A stretch of DNA of 64,000 nt from positions 6,509-70,508 of the forward strand of contig JANBQC010000060.1 of NCBI GenBank assembly GCA_027576995.1, in the 5' to 3' direction. Positions 10,815-23,000 of the stretch are shown here, in pieces. Each line of letters begins with the position of its first letter. Position 1 is the first letter of the stretch. A program made the translations under genes and the position numbers. A model generated the notes under the pieces. The model had not been told where the DNA came from. It saw only the letters and a list, made by a program, of their open reading frames with translations, and ran no database searches. This DNA is from Dimargaris cristalligena (Eukaryota; Kickxellomycota; Dimargaritomycetes; Dimargaritales; Dimargaritaceae).

Positions 10815-12317
10815 TACTAAACCGGCCTCTATATACATGGTGCATCAGCCCTCCCATGCCTGGGTGGGGCCCATGTAGAGGTATGCATATGTATTAATAA
10901 AATATTATTAATTATAGTTCGGCATGCCTGCCCGGGATTTATCGTCCAATCCAGCAGCCGATCCACCCGATACGCTGAGCCATGGGGCAATACTAGAGGA
11001 CTGGCTTTGCTCTGTTGGATCCATCCCCATTCAAGCCAACAAGTGGGTGGTGCCTGTACCACCATTTCCACGGCAAGTGGCGCCTGGGGGAGAGGATGTT
11101 TGAGACATCCAAGTGAAGAAACTGGTTAACCTGCTTCTTCAAACCCATAGTGATTATGGGCCAACCAATACCCCACAACAACTATGCCCAACCACTCCAT
11201 CTGGGTTCATATTATTGTAGCCCAACCCACCACCACCTTTTATGTCGAAATACTTCCAGTCCCCAAATGGATAGTTTCCACAGATAATCAACATGGGCAC
11301 TCGAGTCGGAGGGAAGGGTTCCCACCTACATACCGGTTTTCTAAACCAGTTCGAAAGAGACCGTGCATGCTCAATATAAACAATAGTCCTGATTTGGACA
11401 CATTTAATCTACACGATAAAAGTGGACCACCAACCTATTCCAACATTGATCATCAGTTTCCCTTTGCTGGTGGAGGGTATGCTTTGTGGTTGAGGCTAAG
11501 ACTGGACATATTGTTGCTTGGTTAAAGGCCCGGTTATTTCAGTGGAATGCAGAGTCGACACAGTCCGTATAGGCGGAGATTAATCAAGGGCGGCAAACTT
11601 CCGACAATTTCAGTGTTCAGGACATTGAAGCAGCCTGCAGTGGTGGGGACATTCGAAGGAACGAAAACACAAGTTTCAAAAATAACGGAACGGCGGTGGG
11701 GTGTCAAGGGGGATATAGTTAGCTTTATGGAAAGGCTTGCAGCCGTGCAACCAGTATCGGGCTGAGCAACCCCGGTTATAGGCCAAACAATAGCTCATTG
11801 ATGGAATGTAATATATAACTAGCTTAATGAAAATTTTACTGCCCAGGTATTTATTAAGCACTGTGAAGGTGGCCAATATAGTACCAGATATAATGGGCGG
11901 TTGACCTATACAGCAGGGGGTGCCAATGGCGATAATTATAATGAATTAATTGCGCAAATAAAAAACTAAAACAAGATTTGGATTGGATCGGTAGGATTGG
12001 ACGGGCGATAAAAATAATAATCAGGCCACCCAAAGCCCAAAGCCCAAAACTCGAAATCACACTACACTGAAAACAATCGTTGTAAAATAGCAAAGGTCAA
12101 TCCCGACCCGAAACTAATCAAATAAACACATACAATTATATACGTATATAGATAGATATTCTAAAACAACAACAAAAGCGAAGCACTCTCACACTCACAT
12201 TTAAAAGAAAAAAAAGGTCGAGTTTATCGCAACAGGGAGCAAAGGGATCTCCCATTAATGACACCCTCGCCCCTCCCCAATTCAAACCCCATACACCTTC
12301 GGGCAAGGTGGATAGCT
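10815..12317. other. Intergenic DNA between two convergent genes
   Basis: Holds the 3' regions of the Zn2Cys6 gene and of MCM7. A 113-codon plus-strand frame at 11184-11525 has fairly balanced composition but no recognised family and is probably a relic or chance frame. DNA becomes AT-rich towards MCM7. Confidence 0.5.
10896..10901 (+). terminator. Poly(A) signal AATAAA
   Basis: Canonical hexamer 82 nt after the stop codon of the Zn2Cys6 gene, in AT-rich context; a plausible cleavage and polyadenylation signal. Confidence 0.5.
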
Positions 12318-14897
12318 CTATTCGGGCGGCGTAACAAACGAAATCTTGGTTCGGGACTGGTTCAGCAACAGGACATCGATATCCTCGTACATCCGCACCA
12401 CTTCCAGCAAGTCCTGTTCGCTGTAGCCCTTGGCCACCACCCGTTCCAGGACCGCCCGGAAGGGTAATTCCAGGGTAAGGTTCCCGCCCGCCCGGGCCAT
12501 TTGCCGCAGAATGGCGAAGATGGCGTCAGGCGTCGACCGCGGTCCACCGGCTCCCCCCCGGCCTGCACCAGCTGCGCGACGGTTACCCCCCGCCGTGGCG
12601 TGGGCCTCCAGCGTATGCTGAGCCGAATCCATCAGCCGCAGGGCTTCGTCAACATCGGCCTCGTCCACTTGGTCGGACATCCGGACCCGCGCATGGGCCT
12701 GGGCCAAGCGGAGCACGGCCAGTAGGGTACGGGGTGTGATTTGGCCAATTCCCTGGGTAGCAGCAGCGGCGGAGTTGCCCTGGTTCATCGTCGGGTGACT
12801 AGACTGGAATCCGCCGCCGTGGGTTCGCCCGTGCCGATTGAGGCGGGCCTGGTGCCGGGCACTGTAATGAGCCTGCACAGATTCTTCGAGCTGTTTACTC
12901 TGTTGCCGCAGCTGGACGTACGCGCTGACGACATAATCGGCCACTTCACGGCGCACGATCGGGCGTTTAGTGCGGGCCTGGGCCACAAAGTGCCGGATCA
13001 TGGTGGGTTCCAGGACCTCGAACCCCAGCTGGGGGTGGGTGTTATGCATATGTACGTATCCGACGTGTTGGGCCAACAGGAGATCGTTGTCATAAGTGGG
13101 CTGATCCAGGATCAGGAATAGGATATCGAACCGGGACAGGAGCGAAGCGGGCAGATTGATGTTTTCGCTCGGACTACGGCGGGGGTCGTAGCGTCCAAAG
13201 GCCGGGTTCGCAGCGGCCAGGATGGACGTACGAGCATTAAGCGTGGTAGTGATACCGGCTTTACTGATACTGATGGTCTGCTGCTCCATCACTTCGTGGA
13301 TGGCGGTACGATCGGACTCGTCCATCTTATCGAATTCGTCGATACAGCAAATCCCGTTATCGGCCAGTACCAGGGCACCCCCCTCCAGGATCATTTCCCC
13401 CGAGGTGGGATCCTTGGTGACGGCGGCGGTCAAACCCACACCCGACGAACCACGACCCGTGGTGTACACCCCCCGCGGGGCGACCTTGGTGATGAATTTA
13501 AGGAGCTGCGATTTGGCCACACCGGGGTCTCCCATGAGGCAAATGTTCACATCCCCACGAATCATCATGCCATCGTTGGTGGATTTGGTGGGGGCGCCGA
13601 CCAGCTGCAACAGCAGGGCCTTCTTGACGTCTTCGTGACCGAAGATTTCCGGGGCGACACTGTTGGCCAATTTGGTGTAGACGTCGGGATCGTCCCGCAG
13701 GGCGTCTAGACGGGGCTGCACGTCGGCCGTCGCTTCCATTTGGCTGTACGATTTCTTGAGTTGGTGCACATACTGGGCTTCCAAATAGGTGTCGGATAAT
13801 AAACCGGCGCGCATGGCCTGGAACCCCGTGTACGGTTTCGGCAAGAACACTCCGGAGGCGTGGATCATATCGCCTGGGTTGACGCACCGGGTCATGTCCT
13901 CGAACAGATGGATATTCATCGTCCGGGGGATATCCCCAATGGGTACCTGGTCGGTCAATTCCTGCAGCTTGACTTCTTGGAAGCGGTAGAATTTGCTGGC
14001 GCGGGTTTGCATGTACAAGCGGCCCCTGACGTCGTTTTTCTTACACAGTTGGGACTGGCATTCGGTGAGCGGGGTAAACTGTTTTTGGGTGACTTCCTGG
14101 AAAATCTCGTAACCGCACTGGTCGCAGCTGTAGGCGCACACTACCATGAAGGGTTTGACGTCGGTTACGCGGGTCACGATCCCGCGGACCGTGACGAGGT
14201 GACCCATTTGGCGGCCCGACACGTCGCGCACGGCCAGGGCTTTTTGGTTCGCGGGGGGTTGGAAGTAGACGGCGTACCGGCGCGTCAACATGGGCGGATA
14301 CTGTGTATCAGCCGCGCCTGACTCGTACATGCTGCCGGTGGCCGCGGCGTTGGACTGGGCCACTAATTCGCGCTGGCGCCGCTGGTACAGAATCACATCA
14401 ATCACGTCGTCTTCGTAACTAATGTCCACGGTGGGGGCGGGCATGAGGGAGTCGATGGCCTGGCTGAACAGATCCACGTACCGTTTGGTGTTGGCCATGA
14501 TATTGCGCAATAGGCTACCGTCCTGTTGGTCGAATTTGCCCACATCGGCCAAATCAATGGTCAGTGCCTGTTGGCGACGGTCAGCAATGGCCTGCAATTG
14601 ATCTAGGTACTTGGTGGCGGGGGTACCCGTCTGGCTTTGGGAGGCCTCAAAGCCCTCCTTTCCGCCACCGACTTCGGCAGTGAACTTGGAGATAAAGGTC
14701 TTAACGCGGTCTGGAAGGGGAGTTGAGAGCGCAGTTGGTAAACAAGTGACATTAAGACAGCAGGCCGGTTAAATGGGTTATTCGAAAGGGTCAGCCAGGG
14801 AAGTGGTTTTTAGGGCAATGGGGTTGAGTTCAGAGAATTACTTACCAATTTCCGAGGCGTATTGGACGGGGGCGGGAATGGCTTTAAGCGACGCCAT
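12318..14897 (-). CDS. MCM7: DNA replication licensing factor MCM7
   Basis: Exons 14846-14897 and 12318-14710, 814 aa, joined in phase across a 135-nt GTAAGT...CAG intron that falls after codon 17. MCM7 is one of six subunits of the MCM2-7 helicase loaded at replication origins. The N-domain has a zinc finger of type C-x2-C...C-x4-C (CDQCGYEIF ... ECQSQLC). The AAA+ core has Walker A GDPGVAKS at 411-418, Walker B CIDEFDKM with D475-E476, and the arginine-finger motif LLSRFDILF. The sequence ISKAGITTTLNARTSILAAA and DNDLLLAQHVGYVH identify MCM7 rather than another MCM. A Gly/His/Gln-rich insertion (around HGRTHGGGFQ) lies before the C-terminal helical region and winged-helix tail. The tiny first exon matches the short N-terminus of other MCM7 proteins. 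Divergent from LST8. Confidence 0.96.
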
Positions 14898-16155
14898 TAT
14901 AATAGTAAAAAGGGAGTGGTGGATCTGTGGGCGGTCTGTGTAGTTAAAGGATTAGTGGAAGGTCGGCAGACCGGACTGGGCTGGGGTGGGATAGATCAAC
15001 TATCGGAGTAATAAGCAGGAAAAGGTCGATGTTTGAAAGAGAGTTAAACATGCAAGGGCAGCAATGTAAATAAACAGACAGGCTGAGTAAAACGTTGTTC
15101 TTGGTGGGGGTTTAAAGACACACGGACTATGTCTAAATTCCTTTCTTCAGCTAACGCGGTTTGTTTTGGGTGGTTTGCGGTTATTCCAATACCACACTGA
15201 GCAAAGACTCCTTGAGTGATATGAAGAGCGCCCCTTGTTTACTCGCCAATCGCCCGTCTGTTCAGATAATGTAAACAACTGCCCAGATGGTACTTTTTCT
15301 GACCCTGGAATTTCCCATACCTCAGGGCCACTAATGAGAACGGCTTGTTGCCCTCCCTCTACTATATCCACAGCTGTAGTTTGACGGCCATCAAAGGGGT
15401 TGGTTGACAGGCGCGCTTTACACAGAGCTTAATCGCACTTAACACTGTCCTAAGTAATAGAGACACCTAGCCACGACTAACCTAACAAGACTATGGGGGC
15501 AATGAAATAGCTACACAGCAGACAGTCTAAAAGGTATCGTGGGACTCCAAGTTCTCTGGTATTATTGCGGGAATTAGCCAGCCATCGATAATCAAAGAAG
15601 ACATTTAACAGACACCTTCCTACATTGTATACAAAGAATACGAATATTAATATTAGTATGTCGGTATTCCACCAAATCCTGATCACTCTATATATTACAG
15701 GGACTTCAACCTTGTTCAGGGACCTTAAAATGGGAGGTTAACTATTGACCAGTGGCCATTTCAACATCACTAGCCAGTGGTCAGGCTTACTGATAAATCC
15801 AACCCCCATGTTTCTCATGTGAGGGGAAACGGCTGGCAGGACCACACTGCTAGGCGTTGGCGTGGTACTTATCCCTTTTACCCGACAGCAGACCCAAACT
15901 TCCCATTCGTGGCCAGTATTTGAATCCAGCCACAGCCCGAAAGCAGGCAGTTCCCATGCCCAGTTCCATACTTCAATATCTACTACTATTACTACTTTCT
16001 CGTCCGTTACAACGGATGGTCTTTTTTCTCCGACTAGTTTGATTCGACCCGACGTATTTTCCCCATTCTGTTAACTTCTCCAGCTGCATTGGCCTCTACA
16101 ATATCACCCCAACCGCCTTTCTTTCCAGTTCTTCGTATACTAGGACTACCCCACC
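14898..16155. other. Divergent intergenic region MCM7 / LST8
   Basis: 1.26 kb containing both promoters. A minus-strand open stretch of 93 codons (15147-15428) reads as plausible protein (for example QQAVLISGPEVWEIPGSEKV) but starts after a stop without an ATG, and I recognise no family. It may be a relic of a decayed gene or transposable element. Confidence 0.45.
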
Positions 16156-17823
16156 ATGCATACCACCGGCGGGCATGTCCGAGAGGGGGCGCCCTACAAT
16201 TACAACCCGAATGCCGCCAAGGGCCAGCCCAAAACCGATGGGGGCAACCATACCCAGGCAGGAGGCGGTTACCGTGGAGCCGCCGGCCAGGCCTATAATA
16301 CCAATCGGGGAACGGGTGGACGGCACCACCAAGCCACTGCTGGCCAACAAGGAGGGGGCGGTGGCCACGGTGCCTCCCAGGGACAAGCTCAGGCTTACCA
16401 GGGCAACCAAGCTAACTCGGCCTACGGACACCACAGCCAGCCCGACTCCAGTGCCGTTGTTTTAGTGACCGGAGGTTTCGACCACTGTATCAAGTTTTGG
16501 GACGCTCAGCACGGTACCTGCATTCGGACCATACCCTTTGCCGAAAGTGTAAGTGGACTCTTTGATACTAATACCTCGGTGCTAAACTGCTGCTTTAGTT
16601 TCAGTGAGGGTATACTTGCAGGTAACTGTGGCCCTTTCCCAGAATGTCATAAACTGAACAAAAAGAACCTCACCATTAATTATCCTTTTATCAACCCCTC
16701 CCCCACCCAAACTAACCGGTATAATCGAAATTACCGCGCTAGCATATCAACCGACTGTGCATTTCTCCCGACAAAAGGTTCGTGGTCGCCGTCGGTAGCC
16801 AGAATGCTAAAGTCTTCGAAGTTGCGGGTATGAACCAGAATCCCTGCCTATTGATTGAAAACCACAAGCCCGGCGGTAATATTATGGTGGCCGAATTCCA
16901 GAGGGAGATGAAGTGGATTGTGCTGGCTAGTGAAGATGGTGTTATTCGAATTCACGACTTTCCGTAAGTATTGCACGCACCCTTTCCTTGGCAACTTCGA
17001 AATAATGCCGCCCTTATCTATTAGTACGTCTACTCTATACGTTTAGGACATCCCGCATTCTGGCAGGAGAGGGACCAGCTCTGAAGTAGTTTCTATCCAC
17101 CCGTAATTCACTGCCCCCCTAACCACCGACTTTACACGGGCATGCTTTTCCGCCGCTCACATTTGCCCTTGCCCCTCACTTTCACCCCCCGACCACCGCA
17201 ACAGCAAAACCAACAATCTCCGACGAACCATTGAAAACAAGTCCGCCATCAATGATCTCAAAATCCACCCCGAGCAAGACATGCTTATCACAATCGACCA
17301 AAAGGGGTTCTTGAAACTCATCAACCTACGCGACAATTCGATTGAATGCCAGGTCCAGCCCGAGGAGGGGGTCCCTTTACGGTCCGTGGCTGTCGCCCGG
17401 GACTGTTCCCTGCTCGTCGTAACCAACAACAAGGGCCGCTGTTTTCTCTACCACTGGCCCGAGCCCCGCCAGCGATCCCGTCTGGAACTACTCACCCAAA
17501 TCGACGCCCACACCAAATACGCTATTCGGTGCTGCCTCAGTCGCAACCTTCAGTACCTGGCCACGTGCTCGGCTGACACATCCGCCAAAATCTGGAAACT
17601 CGATGGCCCCAATGTGGAATTGGTGCACGTGCTCATGGGCCACGAAGGCTGGGTGTGGGATCTGGCCTTTTCGGATGACTCGGAATACTTGGTCACCGCC
17701 GCTTCGGACCAGAAACTCCGAGTCTGGAAAGTATCGAGCGGTGAATTGTCCCGCACCATTGAGGGGCACAATAAGGCCATTATGAGCGTGGCCCTCAATG
17801 ATTCGGTGGCCATGCGCAAGTAG
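16156..17823 (+). CDS. LST8: TOR-complex WD40 protein LST8
   Basis: Exons 16156-16548, 16743-16963 and 17205-17823; 410 aa. LST8 is a seven-bladed WD40 propeller that binds the kinase domain of TOR in TORC1 and TORC2. The blades start with VVLVTGGFDHCIKFWDA, and exon 2 opens with HINRLCISPDKRFVVAVG, matching the second blade of yeast Lst8 (QVNRLEIT...). Later blades include YLATCSADTSAKIWKL, EGWVWDLAFSDDSEYLVTAA and GHNKAIMSVALND. All exon phases agree. The propeller is preceded by about 98 residues rich in Gly, Gln, His and Asn that are absent from usual LST8 proteins of about 300-325 aa. Several blades have lost the canonical WD dipeptide. The ATG at 16156 is in CCACCATG context; a shorter start cannot be excluded, since no Met follows before the first blade. 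Confidence 0.88.
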
Positions 17824-18761
17824 AGGGCCTGGAGAACTAGCGCCAGGGCGGGAATGGAGGTACCAAGAGAGTGTGTAAATGACGATACCACTTTGTCTTG
17901 TAGCTTTCAGGAGGTTTTCCCGACGGCGGCTATTCTAAATAGGCCCTAATGTATCATTTATATAAATCATATTATCCGTCATCCTACCAAACAGACCAAA
18001 CTGCATCACAATATTTGCTATTTAGCAACATGCCGGGGGGTTCGTTGGCATTTGAGAGACATGAGAGTATTGTTTCTCTTCGCAGAAAATATTTAATCGG
18101 GATTTTGTACGCTGAAGCAAGCTGGTTGGTTTCATTACCCCTTGGTACACAAGCCACCACCTTTCCGGCTCATGAACTTATGGTGTATAAGATGGCATCG
18201 GGTAATCGTTGGGACTTCTCCTAATGACATAGGCCTGCGGCCAATTATCGATTGGTTGACCTGTCCTTGTGGTACCAACCGTGCCTATTTAACCCGTCGA
18301 TACACAATGGGGTCCAGGGGTATTTGGTGCGGAGAACCATCGCTGGATCTAATGAGGATAAGGAGAGACGACCTTTACCATCATTATGGTGACATCATTA
18401 TGACAAGCTATTTAATATTTGTTCTCGTACACTCGACGGGGACGGGGGGGGCGATTTAGTACTCTCGTTCACATTCATACGTATAGCTCTTTACATTAAT
18501 CGGGGAGCCAGTAGCAGGCCAACCCCAACTCCGCCATCTAAAACCAGGGGCAGATTCGTATAAAGGGTGCCGCCTAACCCACCCGGTTTCACCTGAAATC
18601 CTCAATTATTCATACCCCGCGCCCTTCATCACCCTTAAGATTGTATCCACCGCTTAGCTCCACCAGTCATCCTTCAACCATCTACCTGTACTCCACTCCC
18701 GCCTTTCCTTTATCCCAATATCTCGATCCCCCATTATTTCATTATACCCGCAACCTTAAAC
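17824..18761. other. Intergenic DNA LST8 to PhzF-family gene
   Basis: LST8 3' region and the promoter of the next gene. The last 250 bp are pyrimidine-rich, as before several genes here. No further gene or RNA is recognised. Confidence 0.6.
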
Positions 18762-19778
18762 ATGGCCAGTCTCAAGATATTCATCGTAGACGCCTTTTCC
18801 AATGACCAGCGGCCCTTCACCGGTAATGCGGCCGCCGTCTGTCTAGTTCCCGTCAACCTCCAGCTGGACGAGGCTACCTTCTACCGCATTGCCGCCGAAA
18901 TGAACCAAACCGAAACCGCCTTTGTCCAATGCCTCCTAGCCCCCGGGGTACACATTACCAATGACGGCCAGGCCGAGTACCGTACCCAACGGCACTACTC
19001 TCTACGGTGGTTTACTCCCACCACTGAGGTGCGCCTATGTGGGCACGGTACGTTGGCCGCCGCCCACGTTCTGTTCAACGAAATGGACAACACCCACGAC
19101 GAGCTACACTTTGAGAGCCTGAGCGGGTTATTGCGGGTCACCAAAGACCCCCAACCACGCGCGGACCGACTGGCCCTCTTACTCCCCACCGACGCGCCCC
19201 TGAACTTGGGTCTGTCCTCCACGGCACCCGATGACGAAACGAATGAAGACCCCGCTCTGCAGTCGGTACCGTCGGAACGGCGGGCCCAACTGCGCCAGAT
19301 TGTGGATCTGGTGTTCATACACCCTTCCCCGACGACGGTGACCGCCCCGCCGAAGATTCTCACGGTTCTATATGGCCCGAGAAACCACAATCTGTTGGTC
19401 CATATCCAGGGTGGACCGGCGACCCTCGACCACCTGAACCCCGTATTCCCCCCCGCCGTTCTGGCCCTGGGCCACGCGTGTAAACTCGCCAGTTTGATTG
19501 TGACGACCGATCCCAGTGATCCGTTGGACCCCAGTACCCACGGGTTGGTGCGGGTCTTCGCCCCTTGGGTGGGGGTCTACGAGGATCCCGCCACGGGGTC
19601 GGCCTATACTTCCGTGGCCCCGTATTGGAGTAAAATCCTGGGCAAACATGAATTAATTTTCACTCAGGGTAAAGTGCGCAAGGGCAGGGTTTATACCCTT
19701 CTGAATCCCGGGACCAGTGACTACCTCCAGGTTTCGGGTTCGGCTGTCACTATTTTAACAGGCCGTTTCCAGCTCTAG
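18762..19778 (+). CDS. PhzF-family isomerase-like protein
   Basis: Single exon, 338 aa. Members of the PhzF / diaminopimelate-epimerase-fold family form two similar lobes with the active site between them. Family marks are the N-terminal VDAF..DQRPFTGNAAAV, MNQTETAFV with the likely catalytic acid E51, FTPTTEVRLCGHGTLAAAH, and EDPATGSAYTSVAPYW with D275-A281. The two DPATGS-like and GNAAAV loops bind ligand in known structures. Substrates of eukaryotic members are mostly unknown, so no reaction is assigned. The length is slightly above the usual 260-300 aa because of an insertion around residues 155-200 (Ala/Pro/Glu-rich). The start ATG is the first in frame and leads directly into the first strand. 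No signal peptide; probably cytosolic. Convergent with SYG1, stops 305 bp apart. Confidence 0.93.
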   Translation: MASLKIFIVDAFSNDQRPFTGNAAAVCLVPVNLQLDEATFYRIAAEMNQTETAFVQCLLAPGVHITNDGQAEYRTQRHYSLRWFTPTTEVRLCGHGTLAAAHVLFNEMDNTHDELHFESLSGLLRVTKDPQPRADRLALLLPTDAPLNLGLSSTAPDDETNEDPALQSVPSERRAQLRQIVDLVFIHPSPTTVTAPPKILTVLYGPRNHNLLVHIQGGPATLDHLNPVFPPAVLALGHACKLASLIVTTDPSDPLDPSTHGLVRVFAPWVGVYEDPATGSAYTSVAPYWSKILGKHELIFTQGKVRKGRVYTLLNPGTSDYLQVSGSAVTILTGRFQL

Positions 19779-20083
19779 ACTGGACATAATAAGAAAAGTA
19801 TTTACCCAAAAATAGACCCAGTAATATATTTACCGATATCTATAGAGTATTTTTTATGTACAGTGCCATTGGTATATATATATTATATGTATAAATATTA
19901 TTTCGCATTCTTTACAGTCTAAACATCTTGACATTACTTATTATATGTACACATACACAAACATTATTAAAGTAGTAAAAAAAGCCCGATCAGTCGGCCA
20001 ATCCACTGCGATTCAGAATCAACGACTAAGTCTTCCGCGGCGGAATTCCTTTCGGGATATTCAGGGAAGCCTGAGCCAACGGA
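19779..20083. terminator. Convergent 3' region, PhzF-family gene / SYG1
   Basis: 305 bp between two facing stop codons, strongly AT-rich in the first 200 bp with TATATA-type tracts that may serve 3' end formation of both genes. No gene seen. Confidence 0.45.
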
Positions 20084-23000
20084 TTATTTTTCGGGAACGA
20101 TAATGACCACGCTATTGGGCCGTTTAGCGATTAGTTTAGGGGAAGGCCCACCCACCGTTTCCGTGAAGGAGTCGGCTGGGCTCTCGGGTCGGTGGTGAAT
20201 CTCATCCGTGGCCCACTCGTGGTAGTCCCGGACCTCCCCGTCTTTGGCCTCCTTGATCGGAGAGATACTGTCATTCTCGACTAACATCGGTGCCATCGTC
20301 CAGTTCACGTTAGGTGACCCCGACTTATCGCCATTGGGAGTATTGGGCCGGGTATGGAAAACATTCACATAATCCGTATACCCGCTCAAGTCGCTGTCTT
20401 GGGTGTCAAGGCCGGGGTCCCGCTGGTGGTTAGGGGGTAAGTCATAGGGGAGCGGTATATCCTTGGTGGCTCGGAACTGACCGCAGTTGTTGACGTGTTC
20501 ATTCTCCATGCGGAAGATGTTCCACTGGAACCGGCGGTAAACGTCGGTGAATGCGGTGATAAAGGCGACGAGATCGTAGTGATTGCGGTCGGGAAGGAAG
20601 AAGTACGTGGGGGTCAGCGACGAGACCCAGCCGTACCGAAGGATAAAATTAGTAAAGATGGCAAACCAGTAGGCCTAATATTGGGAAGGGGGGTGGTGGA
20701 ATAATTGAATATAGGCATCCTGGTTAGCGGGGAACTTATTGGACTTTAAGAAATCATATCACCACAAGGCCGTTTAAACACAGAGTGGTAGGTAAGTCTT
20801 CGATGGTACTTACCCAAGTCCAAGAATACTTGCGTTCTTTACGAAGTCGGGGCCGTCCATTTTCCATCTCGAACATACTCCAGTCCATGAATACGTCCCA
20901 AATGTACGAATACGTGGTGGAGGTAAAGGCAATGACCAGCCAGCTGACCTGCGTCGCTCGGCTAGGGTGAATCCGGTACAAAGCGGCTAGCCAGTGCACC
21001 AGGGCTGCCAAGAAGTACTTGAGGGCGTTGGAAAAATTCCGTTTAGGATTGCCGGCCAAAAAACCGCGTCGGAGGCATTGGAGGCACCGCCACATGGACG
21101 GCATCATGGTCACGGCGGGGTAGACCCAAGTATGCGAGACATTACACTTGGTCGATAGGTTATCCCAATGTTCGGCGTAGGCGCAGCCCGCCAGGTGCAT
21201 GGCCCCGATGCTGTACGTTAAGCTATTCAGCTGGTCCGCCAGAAAAAAGTCCTTAAACTTTACCGTGAGTAGGGGGGTTAACAGCAGTCGACGTACGTTA
21301 TTCATGAACCACAGGCGAGCCGAAAAGTGGAATAGCTTGAGGGGCAGCACGAAGATGAAAATGGTGAGCAAAATTAAGATGCCTGGGAAGAGATAGCTGC
21401 TAATGGTGGGATAGAAGGGGTTGGTGATGGTGATGCACATGAACAACGTGGTAAGGAAGAAGAGGAAGAGCGGGATTTCGAGGTACTCGATATTACTCAA
21501 GTTGTCCCGTGGGTTGAAACCGTAGATGAACTTGTAGTTGATGCGGTTACGGCCCCATATGTACATGTCGAGACCGATAAGAATCAGTAGAGCGTTGACT
21601 AGGTAGACACCGCTGAAGATCTTAAGTATATATGTGAGGTAGGGGATCACAATCCACACTTCCGGAACTTGGACTGCAAGGGTTGGAAAAAGGCGGAATT
21701 GAGCATGGCCGGATAGTATTTCATATAATGTATTGGCATAATAAAGGTATATCGGAAATAAATGCGTTAGTTATTTCATTGAGCCATACATATCTGTTAA
21801 TGTAAACGTCGGGGTTTCGGAGGACACTTAAGGTACTACGGCTAATATCAGCATTGCTTGAAGGGTTGAAACTTACGCATCCAAATCAAGTAAACGAGCA
21901 TTGGCAGCGTCATGCCACCAAAGATACCGCACCGAACTGCCGAACTGTGGAAGGTCTGGATAATAGAACCAAGGTAATATACAGAAAAATACCAATAAAA
22001 AAACATGTATGAGTTATTAATACCGATTATACCTAATTCGATTGCAGTCGCATTCCAGAGCCGGCCGTGCCAGATTTTCAAAAGGCCGGATGGTACTATC
22101 TACTTACACTAAACCGACTATCGGGAATATGTAGCTTTCGCAGCCCCTTTTTGCGGGACCCACCGGCGAAGTTGGTAATGTAAAGATTCTATAATGGTGT
22201 GGAGGGAGGTATGTATAAATTAGAGACATTTTCTTTTAGTTAGGGTGTAGGCTATTGATAGGTTAACCCAGGGGGGTACCGGCTACCTAATTGCTGGGTC
22301 CGTCTTGTTCACGGCGATATGGCTTGATAAGCACCCAAACCAACCAATGCGATGGTTGCGATTATAAGTTACACTACATTGAATACATACCTCAACGTCC
22401 TTGTACATGGTGTCCAAAGAAGCAGACCGAATGAACTGGTGGTTCTCCACCGTAAAGAGGTAAAACTGCACACCGTCGGTCCAAGTACCGAACCGTTCGT
22501 ATTTTTGGAGAAGCTTGATAAACCCCGTATAATTCAAAATCCGGTAATTCTGGGCCAATTCAATGCCTCGGTACAGTTCCAAGGTCGCTTTTTTTAGTTT
22601 CGACTTGGACGAGCGGTACTTGAAGTCCAGTAGTTGGGACGGGTCCATAGAATCCCGACGGTTCGACCAGCCCCCCGAAGGCGAGTCGGCTAGGCTAGGC
22701 CGCGGGGTCTTGGGCCCGCCGACATCCCGGTAAGTGCGTGCACTCTGGCTCGGGGTCGATTTGCTACCCCCAAGCCGGCCGGGTAATAGACCAGTGACAA
22801 ACTTTTGCACGGGCTTGGCTACCTCGGCGCGTAGTGAAGAGCGACGATTTAGGTTTCGTCGCATTTGCTGGTGGTGTTCGCATTGCTCATTTAGTTTACT
22901 AAACCGAGTTTGGAGTTTTGTTTCCAGTTCTGGGTTCCGTAGAGGGTAATATAATAACAAGGGTTTCGATGGTGAGTTTTTGTATGATGTGATTGTGATA

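Noticed and set aside
16579..16742. Alternative LST8 exon after the acceptor at 16620 (VTVALSQN)
   Set aside because: It would need a non-standard donor and does not join in phase; the acceptor at 16741-16742 gives a gapless match to the second LST8 blade.
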